Origin: Candidatus Latescibacterota bacterium
Lineage (GTDB): Bacteria > Latescibacterota > UBA2968 > SICM01
Reading direction: 5' to 3'
DNA: 58,422 nt
NCBI GenBank assembly: GCA_009694805.1
Contig: SICM01000007.1
Location: 1 to 58,422 of the forward strand
This document shows, in pieces, positions 24,405-32,280 of this stretch (position 1 is the first letter of the stretch; each line of letters opens with the position of its first letter). The translations under genes and the position numbers were made by a program. The notes under the pieces were generated by a model. That model was not told the DNA's origin, did no database searches, and saw nothing but the letters and a program-made list of their open reading frames with translations.

Positions 24405-26753
24405 GTGAACTTTGCCGTCACCGAAGGGACCTATTCCAGGGACAATTGCGAGCCCAGCCTCTGCACCCTCGCGGATGGGCGCTCCGGCTGGGTCGCCTGG
24501 GCGGCCTACGGAAGGCGCGGGTCCAGGGCTTTCGTCCGGAGGTTTGACGGAGAGGTCCCCGGGTCCATTGTGCCGCTCTCCTCCAGCGATACGATGCAGA
24601 CCAACCCTGTCTGCGTTCCGAACGGGCGAGGGGCCTGGTTTGTCTGGCTGGAGAGGTGGGGGAGGTCCTACTCCGTCTGGAGTTGCGAACACGATGGGGA
24701 GGCGTTCAAGAAGGGCGAGGAGCTCTGCGTCCTGCCCGAGTCGGCCAGACCCTGGGACCTGCAGGCTCTCCGTGATGGGAGCGACGCGCTGTGGGTCAAC
24801 TGGGCGCAGTCGGTCAGGGGGAGGAGCAGCGTCGAGGCGCTCCGTGTCGTGCGAGGCAGGGAGCCGACGCGAATCTTCGTGGAAGGCCGCAGCGCTTTCA
24901 GTTACCGGCCCAGGATGGTTGCGTGGGGAGACGGGGTCTATCTGGTCTGGGATGGTTATGCGGACGGCGTGTACGACGTCTATGGCTGCCCGGTGTCGCA
25001 GGCCGGTCCGTCAGAGGTCGTGAGGATCAGTCGCGACGCGTCCTGGGAGAACAAGTCGGCGATCTGCCGGGACCGGGAGGGGGGGTTGTGGGCGGTCTGG
25101 GTGCGGTGGCAGGACGTGATGTACCGGGGCAGCGCGATGCAGCAGAAGTACTCGCTGCGGGGGGCACGATACGACGGGCGGGCGTGGGTTCCCCTGTCGG
25201 GCGCCGACGGGGGGCCCGATCTTGCGCCGCTCCACTACGGGCTGCTGACCGATTTCCCGCGTCCGCCACAGCTGGGACACATGGGGAGGCGTCTCCATCC
25301 GATCCTGAAAGGCGCCGAAGACGGCGGGGTCTGGCTGTTCTACGAGGTCAAGGCGGATCAGGAACAGGGCACCTTGACTTCCAGGGGCCGTCTTTTCGCC
25401 CACCGGTGCGCTGAAGGAAGGTGGTCCGAACCCCGCAACCTGGCCGAGGGGGGCGTTTATTACGAACTGCCTCATAACGGCGTCGTGGGTGTGGAGGTTC
25501 CTCTCCTGTCGCGGGATATCGACACCGACGAGCTTCATCTCCGAACAGTCAGGTTGTCGGAGGACCTGCCCGTCGTACCGGAATCGTGTCGCCGGGTCGA
25601 TCTGACGGAGTGGAAGGAAATCCGGTTGCCTTTTCGGGAGCGGCGGGAGGAGGACCGGAGCCGAAACGAACTGCCGGGCGAAGCGCAGGGCCGGTACCGG
25701 CTGTTCTGGGCGGACCTGCACTGCCACTCGGCGGTCTCTCACGAGATGGAGGGGGCGCCGGACGAGCTGGGTCACTTTGCCAGGGACAAGGCTCAGATCG
25801 ACGCCCTGGCCGTCTCGGACAACGATACTTTCTGGAGCCGGTTTTCGCGTCAGAATGTCCGGTTCTTGACGGATTACGAGTGGGACACCATCAGGGGCAA
25901 CGCCCTGGTCCTGAACGAGCCGGGGCGGTTCGCGATGTTTCCGGGCTATGAAATGACGGTGACCGACCAGCACGACTCCGGCCGGGATCACCGATCGGTC
26001 ATTTCCGACGACGACGAGATGGAGATGGATCTGCTCCACCTCAAGTACGCCGAGGCCTACCGGAAGGGGGAGCGGGATACCCAGAAGGAGACCCTGGAGT
26101 GCATCTCATGGCTCAAGAAGAAGGGGTATCTGGCGCTCCCCCATCCCCATAACGGGAAGTGGAATCTATACGACACGGAGGTAGAGTGGGGGGTGGATGT
26201 GTGCGCGGCCTGGATGCTCAACATCGACCTGTATGACATCTACTTTCACTATCTGAACGCCGGACACCGGTTCGCCTTCACCGGAAGCGGGGACGGTCAC
26301 CACCGCAACCCCGGGTATAGCGGGGCGTTGACCGGGATCTGGGCAGAACGGCTGGACCGCGCCTCCCTGCTGAGCGCGGTGAAGTCAAGGAGGTGTTTCG
26401 CGACGGCGGGTCAGCGGATCACGATGGAGTTCACGATCAACGGTCAGATGATGGGGAGTTCGCTCGCGGTGAAGGAAGACCCGATCCTGAAATGGCGGGT
26501 GGCGGGAGAGGAGGGGCAGCCGTACATCCTCCGCATCCACAGGGACGGGCGTCTGATGCACGATGTCCGATTCACGGGACAGACGGAGGGGGAATTGAAG
26601 GAGTTCATGCTGCGCAGATACCGGCCGGGGAGGCATTACTACCACCTGGAGGTGGCCTCTCCCCATCCGATCCCTCAGTATCCCGCCAACGTTGCGCACG
26701 CGATGGGCGAAAAAGGGTGGACCACCCCGATCTGGGTGGAGACGACGGGCTGA
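24405..26753 (+). CDS. Beta-propeller protein fused to a PHP-type metal hydrolase
   Basis: 782 residues. The first about 420 have repeating blades with a WVxW core (GWVAWAAYGRRG, WFVWLERWGRSYSVW, LWVNWAQSV, YLVWDGYADGVYDVY, LWAVWVRWQDV), predicting a propeller. A PHP domain follows: ADLHCHSAVSHEMEG (first metal ligands), AVSDNDTFW, FPGYEMTVTD, LALPHPHNGKWN and TGSGDGHHRNPG. The start is GTG at 24405 with AAAGGAG ten bases upstream. No signal peptide. It is the last gene of the isomerase and lyase set. Its stop lies three bases from the stop of the convergent hydantoinase B. Likely a hydrolase acting on a sugar or phosphate ester, with the propeller binding the substrate. Specificity unknown. 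Confidence 0.82.
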   Translation: MNFAVTEGTYSRDNCEPSLCTLADGRSGWVAWAAYGRRGSRAFVRRFDGEVPGSIVPLSSSDTMQTNPVCVPNGRGAWFVWLERWGRSYSVWSCEHDGEAFKKGEELCVLPESARPWDLQALRDGSDALWVNWAQSVRGRSSVEALRVVRGREPTRIFVEGRSAFSYRPRMVAWGDGVYLVWDGYADGVYDVYGCPVSQAGPSEVVRISRDASWENKSAICRDREGGLWAVWVRWQDVMYRGSAMQQKYSLRGARYDGRAWVPLSGADGGPDLAPLHYGLLTDFPRPPQLGHMGRRLHPILKGAEDGGVWLFYEVKADQEQGTLTSRGRLFAHRCAEGRWSEPRNLAEGGVYYELPHNGVVGVEVPLLSRDIDTDELHLRTVRLSEDLPVVPESCRRVDLTEWKEIRLPFRERREEDRSRNELPGEAQGRYRLFWADLHCHSAVSHEMEGAPDELGHFARDKAQIDALAVSDNDTFWSRFSRQNVRFLTDYEWDTIRGNALVLNEPGRFAMFPGYEMTVTDQHDSGRDHRSVISDDDEMEMDLLHLKYAEAYRKGERDTQKETLECISWLKKKGYLALPHPHNGKWNLYDTEVEWGVDVCAAWMLNIDLYDIYFHYLNAGHRFAFTGSGDGHHRNPGYSGALTGIWAERLDRASLLSAVKSRRCFATAGQRITMEFTINGQMMGSSLAVKEDPILKWRVAGEEGQPYILRIHRDGRLMHDVRFTGQTEGELKEFMLRRYRPGRHYYHLEVASPHPIPQYPANVAHAMGEKGWTTPIWVETTG

Positions 26754-26756
26754 ACG

Positions 26757-28493
26757 CTATTGCTTTGCTTGACGATTACCCTTCAATTCTCCGGTCTTTC
26801 GGTGGTCCACCGTCCAGGTCTCGGGATCGACGACCACCCCGTAGTCCCGCTCGGCGGCGGCGAGGGTGACCTTCTCATCCCGGACGTCGTCGAGAACCTT
26901 TTCGGGATCGCGCGTGAAGGGATCTCCGTGACCTCCGGCGCCGGCCAGGATGTGACGGAGGACGTCGCCCCTGCGGAGGGTCAGGAGGGTCTTGGAGGGG
27001 AGGAGGCGGGCCTCGCCGTCGGGGTTCAGGATGTTCTGAGACGGCGTGCCGGATTTGCCTCCTGACAGGCCGTAGGGCCTGGAGCGGTGCCGGTCGGAGC
27101 GGATCTGGAGGACGCCTTCCTCCTCGGTGAAGCGGTACTCCCGGACGATGGCCAGCCCGCCCCGGTATTTTCCGGGACCGCCGGTGTCGGGCAGGAAGCC
27201 GTAGCGGAGGATCTGGAGGGGGTATTCGGCCTCCACGACCTCGGCGGGGTTGTTGGAGAAGTTGACGACGACGCTGGCGCAGCCGTCGATGCCGTCCCGG
27301 TCGGGCCGGCCTCCCCAGCCGCTGAACAGGAATTCGAGGAACACGAAGGGGGTGCGGTCGGGGCGGTAGCCGCCCATGCTGATGCCGGTGTCCCCGCCCA
27401 CCTCGCAGGCCGGGACGATGTGCGGGGCCATCTGCGCGAGCGCGCCCATGATCGCGTTGGCCAGGCGGAAGCCGGTGAGTCCTCGCGCGGCCACGGGCGC
27501 GGGCATGACCGGATTGGCCAGGGTGGCGAGGGGGACGCGGATGGAGATGGCGCGAAAGAGGCCGGAGTTGGTGGGGACGTCGGGACGCATCAGGCAGCGC
27601 AGGCAGGCGTAGACGGCTGACTTGGTGAAGGAGAGGGCGGAGTTGATGGCACCCCGGACCTGCGGGGCGGTCCCTTCGAAGTCGACGTCCAGCTTCTCCC
27701 CGGACACGGTGACGGTGACGCAAATGGGGATGGGGCCGGGGTCGATGCCGTCGTCGTCGATCACGTCCGTGAAGCGGTAGACGCCGTCGGGGAAGGCGGC
27801 GATCTCGGCGCGGGTCAGGCGCTCGGCGTAGTCCAGGAGCTGCGTGAAGCCTGACCGGAGACGCCCGGTCCCGTGCCGGGCGGCCAGCTTGCGGACCTCG
27901 CGCTCGCCGATGTGACAGGCCGCGAGCTGCGCCCGGAGGTCTCCGAGGGCGTTGCGGGGCACGCGGACGTTGCGTTCGATCATATCAAAAAGGGCCTGCA
28001 CGGGCCTTCCGGCCTCGTAGAGCCTGAGGGGGGGGATGCGCAGGCCCTCCTGGTAGATCTCGGTGGAGTCACAGGCGTTGCCGCCGGCCACGCGGCCGCC
28101 GATGTCTGTGTGGTGGGCGATGGCGGCGGTGAAGCCCAGAAGGTCGCCGTCGATGAAGAGGGGTTTGTAGAGGTAGATGTCGGGGAGGTGGGTGCCGCCC
28201 TCGTAGGGGTCGTTCAGGAGGAACACGTCGCCGTCGGCGATCTGGCCTCTGTATCGATTCAGGACCGCGGCCATGCCGTCCGGCAGGCTGCCCAGGTGGA
28301 GGGGGAGGCAGAGGCCCTGGGCGACCAGGTTGCCTTCGGCGTCACACAGGCCGGTGGAGAAGTCCATCGAGTTGCGCAGGTTCGTGGAGTAGGCCGTCCG
28401 GACGATGGTGAGGGCCATCTCGTCCACGAAGGACTCCAGCGTGTTCTTGAGGAGTTCGAGTTCTATAGCGGTGTAGGACATAAGATCCGTCAC
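26757..28493 (-). CDS. Hydantoinase/oxoprolinase subunit B, second copy
   Basis: 578 residues, a full-length hydantoinase B subunit that works with subunit A to open hydantoin-like or oxoproline rings. It has RTAYSTNLRNSMDFSTGLCD, LPLHLGSLPDGMAAVLNRY, DVFLLNDPYEGGTHLPD and IAHHTDIGGRVAGGN, all family hallmarks. GTG at 28493 overlaps the stop of the upstream copy (GTGA), but ATG at 28481 (MSYTAIEL) aligns with the start of the other copy and may be the real start. The two copies are very similar along their whole length, most differences being conservative. It is convergent with the PHP gene, with stops three bases apart. Confidence 0.93.
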   Translation of the reverse strand: MTDLMSYTAIELELLKNTLESFVDEMALTIVRTAYSTNLRNSMDFSTGLCDAEGNLVAQGLCLPLHLGSLPDGMAAVLNRYRGQIADGDVFLLNDPYEGGTHLPDIYLYKPLFIDGDLLGFTAAIAHHTDIGGRVAGGNACDSTEIYQEGLRIPPLRLYEAGRPVQALFDMIERNVRVPRNALGDLRAQLAACHIGEREVRKLAARHGTGRLRSGFTQLLDYAERLTRAEIAAFPDGVYRFTDVIDDDGIDPGPIPICVTVTVSGEKLDVDFEGTAPQVRGAINSALSFTKSAVYACLRCLMRPDVPTNSGLFRAISIRVPLATLANPVMPAPVAARGLTGFRLANAIMGALAQMAPHIVPACEVGGDTGISMGGYRPDRTPFVFLEFLFSGWGGRPDRDGIDGCASVVVNFSNNPAEVVEAEYPLQILRYGFLPDTGGPGKYRGGLAIVREYRFTEEEGVLQIRSDRHRSRPYGLSGGKSGTPSQNILNPDGEARLLPSKTLLTLRRGDVLRHILAGAGGHGDPFTRDPEKVLDDVRDEKVTLAAAERDYGVVVDPETWTVDHRKTGELKGNRQAKQ

Positions 28494-30211
28494 GAGTCCA
28501 GGGTCTTTCTAAGCGCCTCTGTCCGGGCGCGGTCCACGGTCCAGGTCTGGGGATCGATGGCCACGCCGTAGTCCTGCTCGGCGGCGGCGAGGGAGACCTT
28601 CTCGTTCAGGGCGTCGTCGAGGACCTGCTCCGGGTCCCGGGTGAAAGGATCGCCGTGACCGCCTGCCCCGGCCAGGGTGTGAAGCAGCACATCGCCCCTG
28701 CGAAGGGTCAGAAGGGTCTTGGAGGGGAGGAGGCGGGCCTCGCCGCCGGGGTTCAGGATGTTTTGAGACGACGCGCCCGGCTGTCCCCCGGCCAGGCCAT
28801 AGGGCCGGAAGCGACGCCGGTCGGAGCGGATCTGGAGGGTGCCTTCCTCCTCGGTGAAGCGGTATTCCCGGACCATGGCCAGCCCGCCCCGGTACTTTCC
28901 GGGCCCTCCGGTGTCGGGCAGGAAACCGTAGCGGAGGATCTGGACGGGGTGCTCCAGTTCCACGACCTCGACGGGGTTGTTGGCGGTGTTGGCGACGATG
29001 CTGGAGCAGCCGTCGATGCCGTCCCGGTCGGGCCGGCCTCCCCAGCAGCCGAGGAGGAATTCGAGGAAGTTGAAGGGCGTGCGGTCGGCGCGGTAGCCTG
29101 AGATGCCGATGCCGGAGTCCCCGCCCCCCTCGCAGGCCGGGACCCTGTCCGGCGCGATCTGAGCGAGCGCGCCCAGGACGGTGCTGGCCGTGCGGATGCC
29201 GGTGAGGCCGCGCGCGGCCACGGGCGCGGGCAGGACGGGGTTCAGGAGAGAACCCAAAGGGGCGCGGACCGAGATGGCGCGGAAGAAGCCGGAGTTCGTG
29301 GGGACGTCGGGGCGCATCAGGCAGCGCAGGCCGGCGTAGACCACGGACTTCGCGGAGGAGAGGGAACAGTTGATCGCGCCCCGGACCTGCGGGGAGGTCC
29401 CTTCGAAGTCGACGGTCAGCTTTTCGCCGGAGACGGTGATCGTGACACAAATGGGGATGGGGCCAGGGTCGATGCCGTCGTCATCGATCCTATCTGTAAA
29501 ACGGTAGACGCCGTCGGGGAAGGCGGCGATCTCGGCGTGGGTCAGGCGCTCGGCGTAGTCCAGAAGCTGCGTGAAGCCTGACCGGAGGCGTCCGGTCCCG
29601 TGCCGGGTGGCCAGCTTGCGGACCTCGCGCTCGCCGATGTGACAGGCCGCGAGCTGCGCCCGAAGGTCGCCCAGGACGCGATGGGGCATGCGGACGTTGC
29701 GCTCGATCAGGTCGAAGAGGGCCTGGACGGGCCGGCCAGCCTCGTAGAGTTTGAGAGGAGGGATGCGCAGGCCCTCCTGGTAGATCTCGGTGGAGTCACA
29801 GGCGTTGCCGCCGGCCACGCGCCCGCCGATGTCCGTGTGGTGGGCGATGACGGCCACGAAGCCGAGGAGGTCGCCCTCGACGAACAGGGGCTTGTAGAGA
29901 TAGATGTCGGGCAGGTGCGCGCCGCCCTCGTAGGGGTCGTTCAGGAGGAAGAGGTCGCCGTCGGCGATCTGACCTCTGTAGCGATTCAGGACCGCGGCCA
30001 GGCCATCCGGCAGGCTGCCGAGGTGCATGGGGATGCAGAGGCCCTGGGCCACGAGGGCGCCTTCAGCGCCGCACAGGCCGGTGGAGAAGTCCATCGCATT
30101 CTTCAGCGTCGTGGAGTAGGCCGTGCGGACTACGGTGAGGGCCATCTCGTCCACGATGGACTCCAGCGTGTTCTTGAGGAGTTCGAGCTCGATGGCGGTG
30201 TAGGCAGACAT
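28490..30211 (-). CDS. Hydantoinase/oxoprolinase subunit B, first copy
   Basis: 573 residues, paralogue of the next gene downstream. It starts MSAYTAIELELLKNTLESIV and carries RTAYSTTLKNAMDFSTGLCG, LFLLNDPYEGGAHLPD and IAHHTDIGGRVAGGN. GPGKYRGGLAMVREYRF and GGAGGHGDPFTRDPE lie near the C terminus. The ribosome-binding site is weak. Gene order ThuA, HyuB, HyuB on the minus strand suggests one operon from the promoter at 30928-30957. Two adjacent B subunits with one A subunit in the region could give two enzyme variants or a heteromeric B pair. Substrate preference (hydantoin, oxoproline, acetophenone-type) cannot be read. Confidence 0.94.
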   Translation of the reverse strand: MSAYTAIELELLKNTLESIVDEMALTVVRTAYSTTLKNAMDFSTGLCGAEGALVAQGLCIPMHLGSLPDGLAAVLNRYRGQIADGDLFLLNDPYEGGAHLPDIYLYKPLFVEGDLLGFVAVIAHHTDIGGRVAGGNACDSTEIYQEGLRIPPLKLYEAGRPVQALFDLIERNVRMPHRVLGDLRAQLAACHIGEREVRKLATRHGTGRLRSGFTQLLDYAERLTHAEIAAFPDGVYRFTDRIDDDGIDPGPIPICVTITVSGEKLTVDFEGTSPQVRGAINCSLSSAKSVVYAGLRCLMRPDVPTNSGFFRAISVRAPLGSLLNPVLPAPVAARGLTGIRTASTVLGALAQIAPDRVPACEGGGDSGIGISGYRADRTPFNFLEFLLGCWGGRPDRDGIDGCSSIVANTANNPVEVVELEHPVQILRYGFLPDTGGPGKYRGGLAMVREYRFTEEEGTLQIRSDRRRFRPYGLAGGQPGASSQNILNPGGEARLLPSKTLLTLRRGDVLLHTLAGAGGHGDPFTRDPEQVLDDALNEKVSLAAAEQDYGVAIDPQTWTVDRARTEALRKTLDS

Positions 30212-30224
30212 AAAGGTTGTTTAT

Positions 30225-30872
30225 TCAGTTTCCTGACGCCCAGCGGGCGGCGTTCGAGATCATCTTCTGGACCTCCGGGTTCCCGAAGGTGCCGGGGCCG
30301 TGGCCCAGCGCCGTGTAGAACACGCGACCCTTGCCATAGGCGTGCGTCCAGGCCACGGGGTGTTTCTTCTCGGACCAGGTCGCCGTGGCCAGGACGTGGA
30401 TGGACGGGTCCCAGGCGGACATGTAGATCTCGTCCTGGACCGTGAAGTCGCCCAGGCCCTGCATCGCGGGGTGGGCCGGGTCGTCGATGTGGACGGAGAA
30501 CTCCAGCCCCGGCGGGTGCCAGTTGGCGTGGCCTCCGATCAGGTTGACGGCCTCGCCGCCGATCCACCAGCCGGTCCCGTGGATGCCGATCAACCCCTTG
30601 CCGCCCCGGACAAAGGCGAAGAGGCCCTCGGCCTGGGCGTCGGTCAGTTCGTTGACGAGCTTAGAGGAGCCGTCGGCCTGGCGCTCGCGGCGGGTGAAGC
30701 CGCTGCCGAGGACGCAGACGTCGTGGGCAGAGAGGGCCGGGGAGGCCAGGATGGCCTTGTCGTCCGTCAGGGTCGCGGATACGTCGCCCTGTTTGGACAG
30801 GAAGTCGTGGATGATCGGGGCGCTCTTGTCGAACCCGTGATTGGGGCCGGAGAGGACGAGCACGCTGGGCAT
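30225..30872 (-). CDS. ThuA-like domain protein
   Basis: 215 residues with a glutamine-amidotransferase-like fold of the ThuA (trehalose utilisation) family. Visible segments are VLVLSGPNHGFDKSAP at the start, GKGLIGIHGTGWWIGG in the middle and HPVAWTHAYGKGRVFYTALGH near the end, all typical. The start at 30872 (MPSVLVLSG) has GCGAGG just upstream and excludes a 22-residue extension encoded by promoter sequence. No signal peptide. Its stop lies 13 bases before the first hydantoinase B copy. ThuA-like proteins commonly accompany sugar catabolism genes. A ligand-binding or small-molecule-modifying role is likely, but no catalytic triad is assigned here. Confidence 0.88.
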   Translation of the reverse strand: MPSVLVLSGPNHGFDKSAPIIHDFLSKQGDVSATLTDDKAILASPALSAHDVCVLGSGFTRRERQADGSSKLVNELTDAQAEGLFAFVRGGKGLIGIHGTGWWIGGEAVNLIGGHANWHPPGLEFSVHIDDPAHPAMQGLGDFTVQDEIYMSAWDPSIHVLATATWSEKKHPVAWTHAYGKGRVFYTALGHGPGTFGNPEVQKMISNAARWASGN

Positions 30873-30927
30873 GGGGGCCTCGCTTGAGAAGAGGTAGATG
30901 GCGACGGACTCCTGCGAACAGGTCCAT

Positions 30928-30957
30928 AATATCAGCACGCAGGGGGAAGGTTGTCAA
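30928..30957 (-). promoter_or_regulatory. Promoter of the ThuA-hydantoinase B operon
   Basis: Minus-strand TTGACA and GATATT with an 18-base spacer, about 55 bases upstream of the ThuA start. It diverges from the amidohydrolase promoter at 30973-31001. Confidence 0.65.
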
Positions 30958-30972
30958 GTCTGTTTCTTTGAG

Positions 30973-31001
30973 TTGGCTTTTGACGCGTCAGGTGATATAT
31001 T
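30973..31001 (+). promoter_or_regulatory. Amidohydrolase promoter with palindromic spacer
   Basis: TTGGCT and TATATT are 17 bases apart. The spacer contains the perfect palindrome TGACGCGTCA (30981-30990), a candidate operator placed where it could affect both divergent promoters. Confidence 0.6.
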
Positions 31002-31089
31002 TATCGATGGGCAACCCATGGGCGTCAATGTCAAGAGGCAATATGAATCTCTCGTAGAGAAATAAGCTGCAACGAAAAGGAAAACCGGA

Positions 31090-32262
31090 ATGGACCAGAC
31101 ATTAAATCAGTACGACCTCCTCCTGAAAGGCGGCCACGTCATTGACCCGGCCAACGGGATCGACGGGGTGCGGGACGTGGCCATTCAGGAGGGGAAGATC
31201 GCGCGGGTGGCGGAGGGCATCCCGTCCGCGCAGGCGAAGAAGGTCGTGGACGTGTCGGGACGCTACGTGACGCCCGGCCTGCTGGACATCCACGTCCACG
31301 TCTATGGATTTGACGGGTGGCTCTTCCCGGATACCCACGCCTTCCCCAACGGCGTGACGACCGTGGTGGACACGGGCGGGGCCGGATGGAAAAACTTCGA
31401 GGCGTTCCGGGAAGAGGTCCTCCCGAAAGCCAAGACGCGGGTCTTCGCCTTCCTGAACATCGTCGGCGCGGGCATGCTGGGCGCCGTGGAGCAGGACGTG
31501 AGCGAGATGAAGGCCGTCCCGGCGGCGGAGATGATCCGAAAGTATCCCGAAGTCCTGATCGGGTCCAAGACGGCGCACTTCATGGGGCCGGGGTGGGAGG
31601 CCGTGGACGGGGCGGTGGAGGCCGCGGCGTTGAGCGGGACGTTCGCCATGATCGACTTCATGCCCAAGCCCCACCGGAGTTACCGGGAGCTCCTCCTGGA
31701 GCGGCTGCGGCCCGGGGACATTCACACGCATCTCTACGCGAAGCATATCCCGCTGCTGGGCGAGGATGGGAAGGTGAACGGCTATGTTCGGGAGGCGCGG
31801 GAGCGGGGGGTTCTTTTCGACCTGGGGCACGGGGCGGGGAGCTTCTGGTTCCGGATCGCGGCCCCGGCCATGAACCAGGGGTTCGGGCCGGACTCGATCA
31901 GCACGGACCTGCACAAGTCGAGCGCCCTGATCCCGAACGCGACGATGCCGGTCACGATGTCCAAGATGCTGAACCTGGGGATGCCGTTCCGGGAGGTGGT
32001 CCTCCGGTCCACGGTGGAGCCGGCCCGGGTGATCCGGCGTCCGGAGCTGGGGACGCTGAGCGTCGGATCGGAGGCGGACGTGGCGGCCTTTCGCATCGAG
32101 GAGGGGGCGTTCGGGTTCGTGGACTCGGGGCACGCGAAGATGCGCGGAAGCCGGCGGTTCCAGTGCGCCCTGACCGTGCGCGCAGGCCAGATCGTGTGGG
32201 ACCTGGACGGCCTGAGCTGGCCGGACTGGGAGACGGCGGGGAAGTACGACGTGATCAGGTAG
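31090..32262 (+). CDS. Amidohydrolase/deacetylase family metallohydrolase
   Basis: TIM-barrel metal-dependent hydrolase of 390 residues, close to the dihydroorotase and D-aminoacylase branch. The metal ligands are visible: His pair in DIHVHVYGFD, a candidate carbamylated Lys in IGSKTAHFMG, His in DIHTHLYAKHIP, His in FDLGHGAGSF and the catalytic Asp in ISTDLHKS. Flanking beta-sandwich strands at both ends (YDLLLKGGHVIDP and LSVGSEADVAAF) are standard. ATG has AAGGAAAACC upstream. It diverges from the ThuA-hydantoinase B operon and precedes the heme genes. With ring-opening hydantoinases nearby it may act on N-acyl or cyclic amides, which is inference. Confidence 0.92.
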   Translation: MDQTLNQYDLLLKGGHVIDPANGIDGVRDVAIQEGKIARVAEGIPSAQAKKVVDVSGRYVTPGLLDIHVHVYGFDGWLFPDTHAFPNGVTTVVDTGGAGWKNFEAFREEVLPKAKTRVFAFLNIVGAGMLGAVEQDVSEMKAVPAAEMIRKYPEVLIGSKTAHFMGPGWEAVDGAVEAAALSGTFAMIDFMPKPHRSYRELLLERLRPGDIHTHLYAKHIPLLGEDGKVNGYVREARERGVLFDLGHGAGSFWFRIAAPAMNQGFGPDSISTDLHKSSALIPNATMPVTMSKMLNLGMPFREVVLRSTVEPARVIRRPELGTLSVGSEADVAAFRIEEGAFGFVDSGHAKMRGSRRFQCALTVRAGQIVWDLDGLSWPDWETAGKYDVIR

Positions 32263-32280
32263 GTCATGGAGAGGAGCCTC

